This document shows positions 1-7,473 of a stretch of 39,090 bases of DNA, piece by piece. A program made the position numbers and the translations under genes. Source of the stretch: SKLM01 sp041687115 (GTDB lineage: Bacteria > Chloroflexota > Anaerolineae > B4-G1); the NCBI GenBank assembly GCA_041687115.1, contig JAWLCP010000017.1, positions 1-39,090 of the forward strand, in the 5' to 3' direction. How positions within the stretch are numbered: the stretch's first letter is position 1; each line of letters begins with the position of its first letter. Under the pieces are notes generated by a model. That model had not been told where the DNA came from, made no database searches, and saw only the letters and a program-made list of their open reading frames with translations.

Positions 1-54
1 AAGGTGATCAGCGGGTTGGTGATGATGCCTATCGGGGTGGACGAGCGGCTCTGA
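1..54 (+). CDS. C-terminal end of an unidentified protein (partial)
   Basis: The first frame is open from the window edge and ends at a TGA at 52-54, giving a 17-residue tail ending MMPIGVDERL. It is the only plus-strand frame that would end just before the palindromic repeat at 59-105, and it would be convergent with the minus-strand gene ending at 126. That is the usual layout for a gene end. The fragment is too short to assign a family. It could be a chance open frame. Confidence 0.4.
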   Translation, partial: KVISGLVMMPIGVDERL

Positions 55-58
55 CGCC

Positions 59-105
59 GGTGGGGCGGAGCCCCCTCACCTAGCCTCTCCCCGGGGGGGG
101 AGAGG
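59..105. repeat. Double-hairpin palindromic element between convergent gene ends
   Basis: Two adjacent inverted repeats are visible. The first pairs GGTGGGGC (59-66) with a GCCCC..CACC arm ending at 80. The second pairs CCTCTCCCC (84-92) with GGGGAGAGG (97-105) around a GGGG loop. The element lies between a plus-strand gene end (54) and a minus-strand gene end (126). The wording 'cccctcacc tag cctctcccc gggg ggggagagg' resembles dispersed intergenic palindromes seen in many GC-rich bacteria. It may act as a bidirectional, T-poor terminator. Copy number elsewhere in the genome cannot be seen here. Confidence 0.6.
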
Positions 106-125
106 GATGTGCGAACCTGTCGGGC

Positions 126-539
126 CTACCCCTGCATGAGCCTCTGGTATGCGCCGGTCCAGAGTGCTTCCTCGCGCGTCAAGCGTTTGACGGCGATATC
201 GGAGAAGTGGGGCGCCAGGTTGGCCAGGAGAGCGGGGAGCTCGTGCCAGTCCTCGCGGCAGATCACACCAGCCAGCCGGTCCGCCATGGGGTCGAGCCAC
301 TCCCATTCCCGCCGAAAGCGCTCCGCCTTCATCCAGTAGTCCCGCTTCTCCCACGCCGTTATCGTCTGGTCCACGGTGTCGGCCATGCCCTGGAGGCAGA
401 GGACGATGAGCGCCGCCTGATCCTTGGCCTCATCGTCTATGCGGCGCTTCTGGCTGAGTCGCCGCAGCATCTCGGCGACAGACCTGCGGTAGTGGTGGCG
501 CGTCTTCCCCGGGCTCTCGGTGTAGATGATGCGAGCCAT
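126..539 (-). CDS. Conserved-looking hypothetical protein, 137 aa, predicted all-helical
   Basis: I do not recognise a family. The protein is charged and apparently all alpha-helical, rich in Arg, Glu, Trp and Leu. It begins MARIIYTESPGK and contains a helix pair around residues 45-75 (DQTITAWEKRDYW) and a second around 85-125. There is no signal peptide or membrane segment. The ATG at 539 shares its A with the TGA of the upstream dehydrogenase (TGATG), and AGGTGG lies 7 nt before it. I therefore prefer it to the in-frame ATG at 545, which sits directly on that ribosome binding site. The overlap implies translational coupling. It is the last gene of the SHMT-GcvT / dehydrogenase unit. Function unknown. 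Confidence 0.75.
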   Translation of the reverse strand: MARIIYTESPGKTRHHYRRSVAEMLRRLSQKRRIDDEAKDQAALIVLCLQGMADTVDQTITAWEKRDYWMKAERFRREWEWLDPMADRLAGVICREDWHELPALLANLAPHFSDIAVKRLTREEALWTGAYQRLMQG

Positions 540-1528
540 CAGCATCCCACCTGCTCGTAGACGTCCGGGTTGGCGCAGTAGGGAAGCCGCTCCCCCTGCA
601 GACCCGCCAGCAAGTTCTCGGCTGCCATCTCCGCCATGCGGTTGCGAGCCGTGACCGTGGCACTGCCGATGTGGGGGACGACGACGCAGTTGGGCATCCC
701 CACCAGGGGATGATGGGGAGGGAGAGGCTCGGGATCGGTCACGTCGAGGGCCGCCCGGGCGATCCAGCCCTCCTTGAGGGCCCGCACCAGGGCGTCTGTA
801 TCGACGATCTCTCCGCGGGCCGCGTTGACCAAGATGGCCGTGCGCTTCATCTGCTTGAGCGCCGCCTCATCAATGAGATGGTGGGTCTCGGGGAGAAGGG
901 GCGTGTGGACGGTGACGAAGTCGGCCTGTGCCAACAGGCTGTCGAGGGAGGTGTAGACCACCCCCAGCTCCTCCTCCAGCTCCGGCTTGCGGTGGGGGTC
1001 GCTGTAGAGAAGGCGCATCTGAAACCCTCGGGCACGGCGTGCCACCGCGGTGCCGATGCGCCCCAGGCCGAGGATGCCGAGGGTCGCTCCCCAGACGTCC
1101 GCGCCGAGGAGACCGAGCGGCTCCCAGGTGCGCCACCGCCCCGCCCTCACCTTCTGAATCCCCTCGGGAAGCCGCCGGGCAGCGGCCATCAACAGGGCGA
1201 ACGTCAGATCGGCCGTGGCGTCGGTCAGCACGCCGGGGGTGTGCCCCACGGGGATGCCGCGCTCGGTGGCGGCCTGGAGGTCGATATTGTCGACGCCGAC
1301 GGCATACTGGCTGACGACCCGAAGGTCGCCGGCGTCCATCACCGCCCCATCGATATCGTCGCTGAGCAGACAGAGGAGCCCGTCGCTGTCCGCTACCTCC
1401 TGGAGGATGACGTGCCGGGGAGGTGGAAGCGTCTCCTCCCACACCCGCGCATCACACCTCTCTCGAATCCTCTCCAGACCCGCGTCCGGGATGCGCCGGG
1501 TCACGTAGACACGAAATGGTTGGTTCAT
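539..1528 (-). CDS. D-isomer specific 2-hydroxyacid dehydrogenase (glyoxylate/hydroxypyruvate reductase type)
   Basis: 329 aa, the normal length for the NAD(P)-dependent D-2-hydroxyacid dehydrogenase family. The Rossmann dinucleotide motif GLGRIG is at residues 154-159. The catalytic Arg (VNAARGE, R238), Glu (DPEP, E267) and His (VVPHIGSAT, H286) are all present. The stretch around VRAGRWRTW...GLLGADVWG resembles GyaR/GhrB-type glyoxylate and hydroxypyruvate reductases, so reduction of hydroxypyruvate to D-glycerate or glyoxylate to glycolate is the most likely reaction; substrate cannot be fixed from sequence. The ATG at 1528 follows a purine-rich GAAGGGAAG; a GTG at 1546 is a less likely start. 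It lies 84 nt downstream of the SHMT-GcvT fusion, and its stop overlaps the next gene's start. Confidence 0.9.
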   Translation of the reverse strand: MNQPFRVYVTRRIPDAGLERIRERCDARVWEETLPPPRHVILQEVADSDGLLCLLSDDIDGAVMDAGDLRVVSQYAVGVDNIDLQAATERGIPVGHTPGVLTDATADLTFALLMAAARRLPEGIQKVRAGRWRTWEPLGLLGADVWGATLGILGLGRIGTAVARRARGFQMRLLYSDPHRKPELEEELGVVYTSLDSLLAQADFVTVHTPLLPETHHLIDEAALKQMKRTAILVNAARGEIVDTDALVRALKEGWIARAALDVTDPEPLPPHHPLVGMPNCVVVPHIGSATVTARNRMAEMAAENLLAGLQGERLPYCANPDVYEQVGC

Positions 1529-1562
1529 AGGGCTTCCCTTCCCCACCTACGATCATGGATGA

Positions 1563-1591
1563 CAGGGTCGGGCGTAGCACACCCGACCCTG
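1563..1591 (-). terminator. Intercistronic stem-loop without T tract
   Basis: A perfect 10-bp inverted repeat, CAGGGTCGGG (1563-1572) and CCCGACCCTG (1582-1591), is separated by a 9-nt loop. It lies 22 nt after the stop of the SHMT-GcvT gene and 35 nt before the dehydrogenase start. No T run follows on the minus strand, so it may be a partial (attenuating) terminator or an mRNA-stability element that sets different levels for the two genes. Confidence 0.5.
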
Positions 1592-1612
1592 CGCGCTCGA
1601 ATGTGCAACCCC

Positions 1613-4600
1613 CTAGTCCTCAGCACCCATCCACGCCGGCCGCGCCTCCTCGGCCTCCGGGAAGCGGGTCAACACGGTGGCCTCGATGGGCAGCGCGACG
1701 CGGCTGCCGCGGAGGAGCGCCTCCTCGAGCGACTCGCCCCGCAGGGGGAAGATGGCGATGGGCGTCTCGGGCACGTTGTAGCGTCGCTGCACGAAGGCCA
1801 GACCGACGAGATAGCCGTCGACGTCGATGGAGCAGCTGGTCACCTTGCCGATCTCGCGTCCCCTGCGGTCGACGACGGGATCCCCGATCTGGGGCCGCCG
1901 GGTCCCCTTCTGGTTGACGCGGAAGCGTATCACCTCCCGCTCCCGGCTGTCCTCCCGGGCGAGCAAGGCGCCGCGACCGACGAAGAAGGGCTTGTGGTAC
2001 TTGACGTAGCCGGGGAAGCCGGCTTCGACCGGGCTGATGTCGAAGGGGCCGGCGAGCTCGTGACCGTAGAGGGGCAAGCCGGCCTCGATGCGCGTGGAGT
2101 CACGGCACCCCAACCCACACGGTTTCACGCCCAGGGGCTCTCCGACCTCGAGGATGGCGTCCCAGAGGGTGGCCATATCGTCGGGGTGGACGAGGATCTC
2201 GTACCCCCACTCCTCGCCGGTGTAGCCGGTCCGCGTCACGACGAGGGGGACGCCGGCCAACTGGCACTCGATCAACTCCGTGCGTCGAACCCGCGCGAGG
2301 TCGGCCTTGAGCTGCGGGTCATCGGTCAGTTTGTGTAGCACCTCCAGCGAGGCGGGTCCCTGGAGGGCGACGTCGCGCTTCTGGCGCTGACCGGAGGCGG
2401 GATCCTTCAAGTTGCGCAGCGTCGCCTGTGCCTCCACCTCAACCCAGGGGCGCTCCTGATCGATCAACACCCGGCCCTCATTCACGGCGTTGAGCCAGTC
2501 CCAGTCTTTGTCCTCGTTGGACGCGTTGATGATCATGTAGAAGTGATCGGCCCCGACACGGTAGATGATCCCATCGTCGACGATGCTGCCGTCGGGCTCG
2601 AGGAAGTATCCATACATCGATTGTCCGTCCTCGATCCATGCGGCGTAGTTGGAGAAGACGGTGTCGAGGAAGGGGATGGCGTTGGGCCCGACGACCTCGA
2701 AGACCCCCATGTGTCCGACGTCGAAGAGGCCCGCCGTCTCTCTGACGGCCTGATGCTCCTCGCTCACCGAAGAATACCATATGGGCATCTCCCAGCCAGC
2801 GAAAGGCACCATCTTGGCGCCCATCTCCTTATGCACTTCGTTCAGGGGTGTGCGTTTCAGCCCCTCCTGCTCGGGCTCCTCCCAGCGCCACGTCTCTCGT
2901 TCCACCTCAGGTGCGCAGTCGTGCAGGTGCGACTGTCCGACGAAGTAGACCTTGGCCAGATCGAACCGCTCGGGATGCTGTTCGAACAGGTCCAGCGCCG
3001 GCGTCCCTGCTGCCGCGGGGTCTCCCTGTGGCTCGCCATCAACCGCGAGCTCCTCCACTACAACGGGGCCCTCCACCTTGCGGAAGATGTCCTGGTCGTC
3101 AAACACGGTATACCCATCAGCCAGCCCGCGCAGCCAGGAGACCACCCGCGCCGCGTTCTCCGGCGTGGGGGTAATGAGAAAGCGATCTCGCCCGACGTCA
3201 TCCTGCTGCTCGCGCTCCACCACCACCTGGTCCATCAGCTTGCCGCTGCGGGTGAGCATATAGGTGGTGACCGCGTCGCCCGGCTCGAGCCGCAGGGCGT
3301 CGGAGGTGATGACCTGGTCGACATGCTGGCGCGAGCGCCAGCCGGTGATGCGAACCTTGACCGCCCGGGGCTGGGGGTTCTGGGGGAGGAACGTGTAGTG
3401 CGGATAGCCGCTCTCCTCAACCTCGAGATCCACCCCGGCCTTCCCGGCAAGGTCTGCCACTCCGCACCGAACCTCCTCGAGCACGTCGAGGCCGACCTTG
3501 CCACGAGGCAGCGTGCCGATCAGGCTGTTGTAGGCGAAGGGCTGGATGTGGGTCAGAAGCCGGTGGATCAAGCCGGCGATGGTGTCCATGTCCTCCTCGA
3601 CGAGCCCACGCTGGGTGACCCACGGGGTTCCGAGCCGGATCCCGGTCGCCAGGGGGGTCTCCTCGTCGCCAGGGATGGTGTTCTTGTTCGCCACCATGCC
3701 GGCGAGATCCATGATGCGGACGGCGGGCTCGCCATAGACGGGATAGGTCAGGTCGGTGGGGGCGGCACTGCCAACCGAGATCGAGTTGAGGTCGATCAGC
3801 AGGAGATGAGTATCGGTGCCGCCGTACGCAAGGCGCAACCCTCGCTCGGTCAGGCCAGCAGCCAGGGCCTGGGCATTGGCGACGATCTGGCGCTGAAGCT
3901 GCTTGAACTGGTCGGTCTGGGCGATCTCGAAGGCGACCGCCATCGCCGCGAACTTGTGGACGTGAGGGCCGCCCTGCTCGCCGGGGAAGATGGCCAGATC
4001 GATCATCTGAGCCAGGTCCTCGTCGGTGGTCATGATCACGGCACCCCGCGGCCCACACATGGTCTTGTGGGTGGTGAAGGTGACAACGTCGGCGATGCCC
4101 ACCGGATTGGGATATGCGCCCGTGCAGGCCATCCCAGCCACGTGGGCGATGTCGGCAAGCAGGTAAGCGTCCACCTCGTCCGCGATGGCCCGGAACTCCT
4201 CCCAATCCGGGGCCCAGGGGTACGAGGTGTAGCCGGCGACGATGACCTTGGGACGATGCTTGAGCGCCAGGTCGCGGATGGCGTCGTAGTCGAGGCGCTC
4301 GGTTCGCGGATCGACGCCGTAGGATACCACGCCGTAGCGCTGTCCAGAGACGTTGAACTCGGAACCGTGGGAGAGGTGACCGCCCTGGTAGAGGTCAAGG
4401 CCCATCAACGTATCCCCGGGCTCCATCAGGGTCCAGTAGACTCCCAGGTTGGCGGGCGTACCGGACAGCGGTTGGATGTTGACGTGAATGTGCTCCGGGC
4501 GAACTGCATCGTGGGCGAAGAGCTGGGCGCAACGCCGCTGTGCCAGGCACTCCAACAGGTTCACATAGTCCTTTCCCTTATAGAACCGTCGGTCGGCATA

Positions 4601-4882
4601 GCGGCGGTAGAAGGCGAGCTGCCAGGAAACATCGCGCAAACGAGACTCGGGATCGCGGGTCATGCGCGTGGGGGGATATCCCTCGGCGTAGATGTTCTGG
4701 AAGCGAGAGCCCAGCGCCTTGCGGACCGCTTCGGGCGCGTAGGACTGAGACGGGATGAAGATCAGTTTGCGGGCCTGTCGTTCTCCCTCCCAGCGGATGA
4801 GGTCATCGACAAAAGGGGCTAACTCCGCCATATCCTGGCGGAACAGAAAGTCGGATTTCGACTCAGGGGCATCTGATGACAT
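1613..4882 (-). CDS. Fused serine hydroxymethyltransferase - glycine cleavage T protein (aminomethyltransferase)
   Basis: 1089 aa. Residues about 1-460 are a fold-type I PLP enzyme of the GlyA family, with the lysine motif TFTTHKTMCGPRG (Schiff-base Lys about 273) and AHVAGM before it. Residues about 675-1075 are GcvT: MVPFAGWEMPIWY near 691, the folate-site acid pair in SIVDDGIIYR (D769/D770), and RTGYTGEEWGYE near 884. Between them (about 465-640) is an extra, unassigned domain. SHMT makes glycine and methylene-THF from serine. GcvT takes the aminomethyl carbon from H-protein to THF. Fusion would share folate between them. No gcvH or gcvP is in the window. The ATG at 4882 has AAGGAG 11 nt upstream; an upstream ATG at 4990 falls inside the promoter. 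The protein is cytoplasmic. Confidence 0.92.
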   Translation of the reverse strand: MSSDAPESKSDFLFRQDMAELAPFVDDLIRWEGERQARKLIFIPSQSYAPEAVRKALGSRFQNIYAEGYPPTRMTRDPESRLRDVSWQLAFYRRYADRRFYKGKDYVNLLECLAQRRCAQLFAHDAVRPEHIHVNIQPLSGTPANLGVYWTLMEPGDTLMGLDLYQGGHLSHGSEFNVSGQRYGVVSYGVDPRTERLDYDAIRDLALKHRPKVIVAGYTSYPWAPDWEEFRAIADEVDAYLLADIAHVAGMACTGAYPNPVGIADVVTFTTHKTMCGPRGAVIMTTDEDLAQMIDLAIFPGEQGGPHVHKFAAMAVAFEIAQTDQFKQLQRQIVANAQALAAGLTERGLRLAYGGTDTHLLLIDLNSISVGSAAPTDLTYPVYGEPAVRIMDLAGMVANKNTIPGDEETPLATGIRLGTPWVTQRGLVEEDMDTIAGLIHRLLTHIQPFAYNSLIGTLPRGKVGLDVLEEVRCGVADLAGKAGVDLEVEESGYPHYTFLPQNPQPRAVKVRITGWRSRQHVDQVITSDALRLEPGDAVTTYMLTRSGKLMDQVVVEREQQDDVGRDRFLITPTPENAARVVSWLRGLADGYTVFDDQDIFRKVEGPVVVEELAVDGEPQGDPAAAGTPALDLFEQHPERFDLAKVYFVGQSHLHDCAPEVERETWRWEEPEQEGLKRTPLNEVHKEMGAKMVPFAGWEMPIWYSSVSEEHQAVRETAGLFDVGHMGVFEVVGPNAIPFLDTVFSNYAAWIEDGQSMYGYFLEPDGSIVDDGIIYRVGADHFYMIINASNEDKDWDWLNAVNEGRVLIDQERPWVEVEAQATLRNLKDPASGQRQKRDVALQGPASLEVLHKLTDDPQLKADLARVRRTELIECQLAGVPLVVTRTGYTGEEWGYEILVHPDDMATLWDAILEVGEPLGVKPCGLGCRDSTRIEAGLPLYGHELAGPFDISPVEAGFPGYVKYHKPFFVGRGALLAREDSREREVIRFRVNQKGTRRPQIGDPVVDRRGREIGKVTSCSIDVDGYLVGLAFVQRRYNVPETPIAIFPLRGESLEEALLRGSRVALPIEATVLTRFPEAEEARPAWMGAED

Positions 4883-4934
4883 CGAGTGCCAACTCCTTTG
4901 TGTGAAACGTAGTGGTTGTTGTTGAAACGAAGTG

Positions 4935-4954
4935 GGTCTGGAGGCAGCCAGACC
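4935..4954 (-). other. 5' leader hairpin of SHMT-GcvT mRNA
   Basis: GGTCTGG (4935-4941) pairs perfectly with CCAGACC (4948-4954) over a 6-nt loop. The predicted transcription start from the promoter at 4962-4990 is near 4955, so the hairpin would form the very 5' end of a roughly 73-nt leader. A 5'-terminal stem of this kind often protects mRNA from decay. I see no glycine or THF riboswitch consensus in this leader. Confidence 0.45.
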
Positions 4955-4961
4955 GGAGCGT

Positions 4962-4990
4962 ATTGTATCATCGGGGCCGGGATAGGGCAA
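4962..4990 (-). promoter_or_regulatory. Sigma-70-type promoter of the SHMT-GcvT unit
   Basis: On the minus strand TTGCCC (4990-4985) and TACAAT (4967-4962) are separated by exactly 17 bp. Initiation would be near 4955, leaving a leader of about 73 nt before the ATG at 4882. Confidence 0.65.
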
Positions 4991-5029
4991 ACCATGAGGG
5001 TGCAGTCTGGAGGGCGCTGGACGCGTAGA

Positions 5030-5055
5030 GACCCCGCGGCGCGCGCCGCGGGGTC
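5030..5055. terminator. 26-bp near-perfect palindrome after the DUF255 gene
   Basis: GACCCCGCGGC (5030-5040) and GCCGCGGGGTC (5045-5055) pair perfectly over a GCGC centre. The element lies 50 nt beyond the stop of the minus-strand gene ending at 5105 and upstream of the SHMT-GcvT promoter. The stem is strong but no T tract follows on either strand. It is probably a terminator or transcript-end hairpin. Confidence 0.5.
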
Positions 5056-5104
5056 CGGGATGGACGACGACTGTGCCAATCCGACGGCCTCTGACGCGGG
5101 GACC

Positions 5105-7102
5105 TCAGGCCTCCAAGATCGCGCGTAGCGCCTCGGGATCGGTGACCGGCTGGCGGCAGGTGAAGTCGACGCAGACGTAGGCCGTGGCCTTCCCATGGAT
5201 CCGGTCCCGATCCTGCAGCAGGGGCACGGGGGTGTCACCGGGCTCGCCGACGGCCAGCACCTGGTGGGGTTGGAAGCCGTCCCGAGAGACGCGAAGCATG
5301 GCCTGAACATCAGGGGCCTCGGGATGGCCCACGATGGCGATCTCACGGATGTCGGCCAGCGCGTAGTTGAGGGCCGTCAACCACTGTCCGAACCCGAGTG
5401 GATACTGGGCCAGCAGCTGCTGCACCTGTCGCAGGCTGCGATGCGCGATGTCGGCGTAGCGGGTCTCGAGGCTGAGCTGAGTGAGGCGCAACAGCGTCCA
5501 GGCCGCCATCGAGTTTCCTGAGGGGATGGCGTTGTCCTGCACGGAGCGAGGACGGGTCACAAGCTCCTCGTGCGCCTCGCCGGTGTCGAAGAAGCCGCCC
5601 TCCGCCGCGCGGAAGCGCTCCAGCATGAGGCCGACGAGCTCCTCGGCGGCCTGGTACCAGCGGGGATCGAAGGTGGCCTGGTAGAGGGCCAGGAGCCCGT
5701 CGACGAAATGGGTGTAATCCTCCAGGTAGGCCCTCCCCTTGGCCTGACCATCCCGCCAGGTATGGAGCAGATGGCCCTCGTCGGCCCTCAGCTCGTCCAG
5801 GAGAAATGCGGCGTTGCGATCAGCCACCTCCAGATAGTCCCGGCGCTGCAGCGCTTGTCCGGCCTCGGCGAAGGCAGCGAGCATGAGACCGTTCCAGGCC
5901 GTCAGCACCTTCTCATCTCGCTCCGGTCTTTCGCGGCGCTGGCGCACCTCAAAGAGCTGGCGACGGGCGCGAGCGGTGCGCTGCCGCTGCTCCCACGTGC
6001 CGGAGAAGGTGAGGATGTTCTTGCCCTCGAAGTTGCCCTGGGGGGTCACGCCATAGAGGCTCATGAACCGGTCAGCCCCCTCATCGAGAGCGCGTTCAAT
6101 CTCCTCTGACGACCAGATGAAGAACTTGCCCTCCTCGCCCTCGCTCTCCGCGCTCTGGGTGGCGCAGAAGCCACCTGCTGGATCGGTCATCTCGCGCCCC
6201 ACGTAATCGAGGGTCTCCTCGACGACGGCGCGGAACAACGGCTCGCCGGTCACCTGCCAGCCGTGGAGGTAGACCCGGGACAGCTGCGCATTGTCATAGA
6301 GCATCTTCTCGAAGTGAGGCACCACCCATCGCTCGTCGACGGAGTAACGGTGGAAGCCGCCGCCAAGCTGGTCGTAGATGCCGCCCCGGGCCATGGAATC
6401 CAGGGTCTTGACGGCCATCCGAAGCGCCTCGGGCTCGCCCGTGACGTGATGATGACGGAGCAGGAACTCGACGATCATGGGCTGAGGGAACTTGGGCGAC
6501 CCGTCCCATCCGCCATATTGGTCGTCGAAGTCACGCCTCAGGCTGCGGAAGGCGCGAGCAAGGGCCTCAGACTCGAGATCCTGCTCTGGAGCTCGGGCCG
6601 CCATCTGGCGCCCGATGGATTCGACCACGCGATCGCCCCCTTCGACCAGCTCCTGGCGCTGACGCTCCCAGGCGTCGGCGATGGTGCGCAGGACGTGCTT
6701 GAACGAGGGCATCCCGTATCGGGGCTCGGGAGGGAAGTAGGTGCCGGCGTAGAAGGGCTTGCCGTCCGGCGTGAGGAATACGGACATGGGCCAGCCCCCG
6801 CTGCCGGTGAGAGCCTGAACAGCGCTCATGTAGATGCGGTCCAGATCCGGCCTCTCCTCCCGATCGACCTTGATACTTACGAAGTGCTCATTGAGGATCT
6901 CCGCCGTCTCCTGGTCCTCAAACGACTCCCGGGCCATCACGTGGCACCAGTGGCAGGCGGAGTAGCCGACACTGAGGAAGATCGGCTTGTCCTCGGCCCT
7001 GGCTCTCTGGAGCGCCTCCTCTCCCCATGGATACCAGTCCACCGGGTTGTCCGCGTGCTGCTGCAAATAAGGACTGCTCTCTTCCGCTAACCTGTTGGGC
7101 AT
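5105..7102 (-). CDS. Thioredoxin-domain protein of the YyaL/DUF255 (SPATA20) family
   Basis: 665 aa, the usual length. The N-terminal DUF255 thioredoxin-like domain (about 1-165) carries the family hallmarks NRLAEESSPYLQQHADNPVDW and YSACHWCHVM with the C50-H-W-C53 pair. An alpha/alpha-barrel part with six-hairpin glycosidase-like helices follows (about 190-560), including GGIYDQLGGGFHRYSVD and VPHFEKMLYDNAQL. The molecular role of the family is unresolved; redox or chaperone functions are suggested. There is no signal peptide, so it is cytoplasmic. The ATG at 7102 follows GGGGGAGAG closely and the protein then starts at the conserved MPNRLAEESS, so I reject the longer frame from 7219. It is transcribed from the promoter at 7302-7330 through a leader of nearly 200 nt. 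Confidence 0.92.
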   Translation of the reverse strand: MPNRLAEESSPYLQQHADNPVDWYPWGEEALQRARAEDKPIFLSVGYSACHWCHVMARESFEDQETAEILNEHFVSIKVDREERPDLDRIYMSAVQALTGSGGWPMSVFLTPDGKPFYAGTYFPPEPRYGMPSFKHVLRTIADAWERQRQELVEGGDRVVESIGRQMAARAPEQDLESEALARAFRSLRRDFDDQYGGWDGSPKFPQPMIVEFLLRHHHVTGEPEALRMAVKTLDSMARGGIYDQLGGGFHRYSVDERWVVPHFEKMLYDNAQLSRVYLHGWQVTGEPLFRAVVEETLDYVGREMTDPAGGFCATQSAESEGEEGKFFIWSSEEIERALDEGADRFMSLYGVTPQGNFEGKNILTFSGTWEQRQRTARARRQLFEVRQRRERPERDEKVLTAWNGLMLAAFAEAGQALQRRDYLEVADRNAAFLLDELRADEGHLLHTWRDGQAKGRAYLEDYTHFVDGLLALYQATFDPRWYQAAEELVGLMLERFRAAEGGFFDTGEAHEELVTRPRSVQDNAIPSGNSMAAWTLLRLTQLSLETRYADIAHRSLRQVQQLLAQYPLGFGQWLTALNYALADIREIAIVGHPEAPDVQAMLRVSRDGFQPHQVLAVGEPGDTPVPLLQDRDRIHGKATAYVCVDFTCRQPVTDPEALRAILEA

Positions 7103-7269
7103 TCTCTCCCCCTGACGTGTACAACGTGGGCTTCTCTGGGCGCGATCTGGCCATAGCTCCTGGTCTGAAGGCGACGCAGCGGCACGTCGAGACGCTGCTT
7201 CCACAGCTCCTCCGTCCAAGGACCGCGACCGAAAGAAGAACTCTGGTAGATGATGTGCTGATCTGGCAT
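7087..7269 (-). CDS. Possible 60-codon upstream ORF in the DUF255 leader
   Basis: The leader between the promoter (7302-7330) and the DUF255 start (7102) contains a 60-codon frame beginning MPDQHIIYQSSSFGRG and including PWTEELWKQRLDVPLRRL. It overlaps the DUF255 start by 16 nt in another frame. The residue mix (two Trp, amphipathic stretch) looks more protein-like than a random frame. There is no good ribosome binding site before 7269, and no family is recognised. The same stretch has small hairpins (GTCC..GGAC; GCAGCG..CGCTGC), so a structured leader is an alternative. The rest of the non-coding interval 7270-7470 holds only the two divergent promoters. Confidence 0.25.
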   Translation of the reverse strand: MPDQHIIYQSSSFGRGPWTEELWKQRLDVPLRRLQTRSYGQIAPREAHVVHVRGRECPTG

Positions 7270-7301
7270 CGGCGGTTGTTTCTCATTGACGCCACGGCAT
7301 G

Positions 7302-7330
7302 ACTGTACTAGGAAGGCGCGCGGTTGTCAA
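7302..7330 (-). promoter_or_regulatory. Sigma-70-type promoter for the DUF255 gene
   Basis: On the minus strand a full-consensus TTGACA (7330-7325) is followed after 17 bp by TACAGT (7307-7302). Initiation would be near 7295, giving a leader of about 190 nt before the ATG at 7102. Confidence 0.7.
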
Positions 7331-7435
7331 GCAGGTTCCGATGGTCGAATGGCCTCGGGCCACCCGACGCAGCCATCGCGCGCGACAGGTGCAGGTCCGG
7401 CCTTCAGAGTCCGTGCCACGGAGGAACGGGAGGGG

Positions 7436-7464
7436 TTGCAGGACGGTGAGTTGTGGAGTATGCT
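7436..7464 (+). promoter_or_regulatory. Sigma-70-type promoter of tlyA, predicting a leaderless mRNA
   Basis: TTGCAG (7436-7441) and TATGCT (7459-7464) are 17 bp apart. The expected start of transcription, about 7 nt after the -10, is at 7471, which is the GTG of GTGATG at the gene start. There is no correctly spaced Shine-Dalgarno sequence, consistent with leaderless translation. Confidence 0.6.
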
Positions 7465-7473
7465 TAGGCTGTG

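Noticed and set aside
671..4822. Very long plus-strand open frames (555 and 759 codons) opposite the dehydrogenase and SHMT-GcvT genes
   Set aside because: They mirror the codon pattern of clearly recognisable minus-strand enzymes and show no family motifs, promoter or ribosome site. They are GC-bias shadows.
4883..4961. Glycine or folate riboswitch in the SHMT-GcvT leader
   Set aside because: The leader is about 73 nt with one short hairpin; neither aptamer's conserved core can be found.
6918..7295. 125-codon minus-strand frame starting at GTG on the predicted transcript start of the DUF255 gene
   Set aside because: The +1/GTG coincidence looked like another leaderless gene, but the frame runs through the DUF255 coding start and its sequence (many Ser/Arg/Cys) looks like a shadow.
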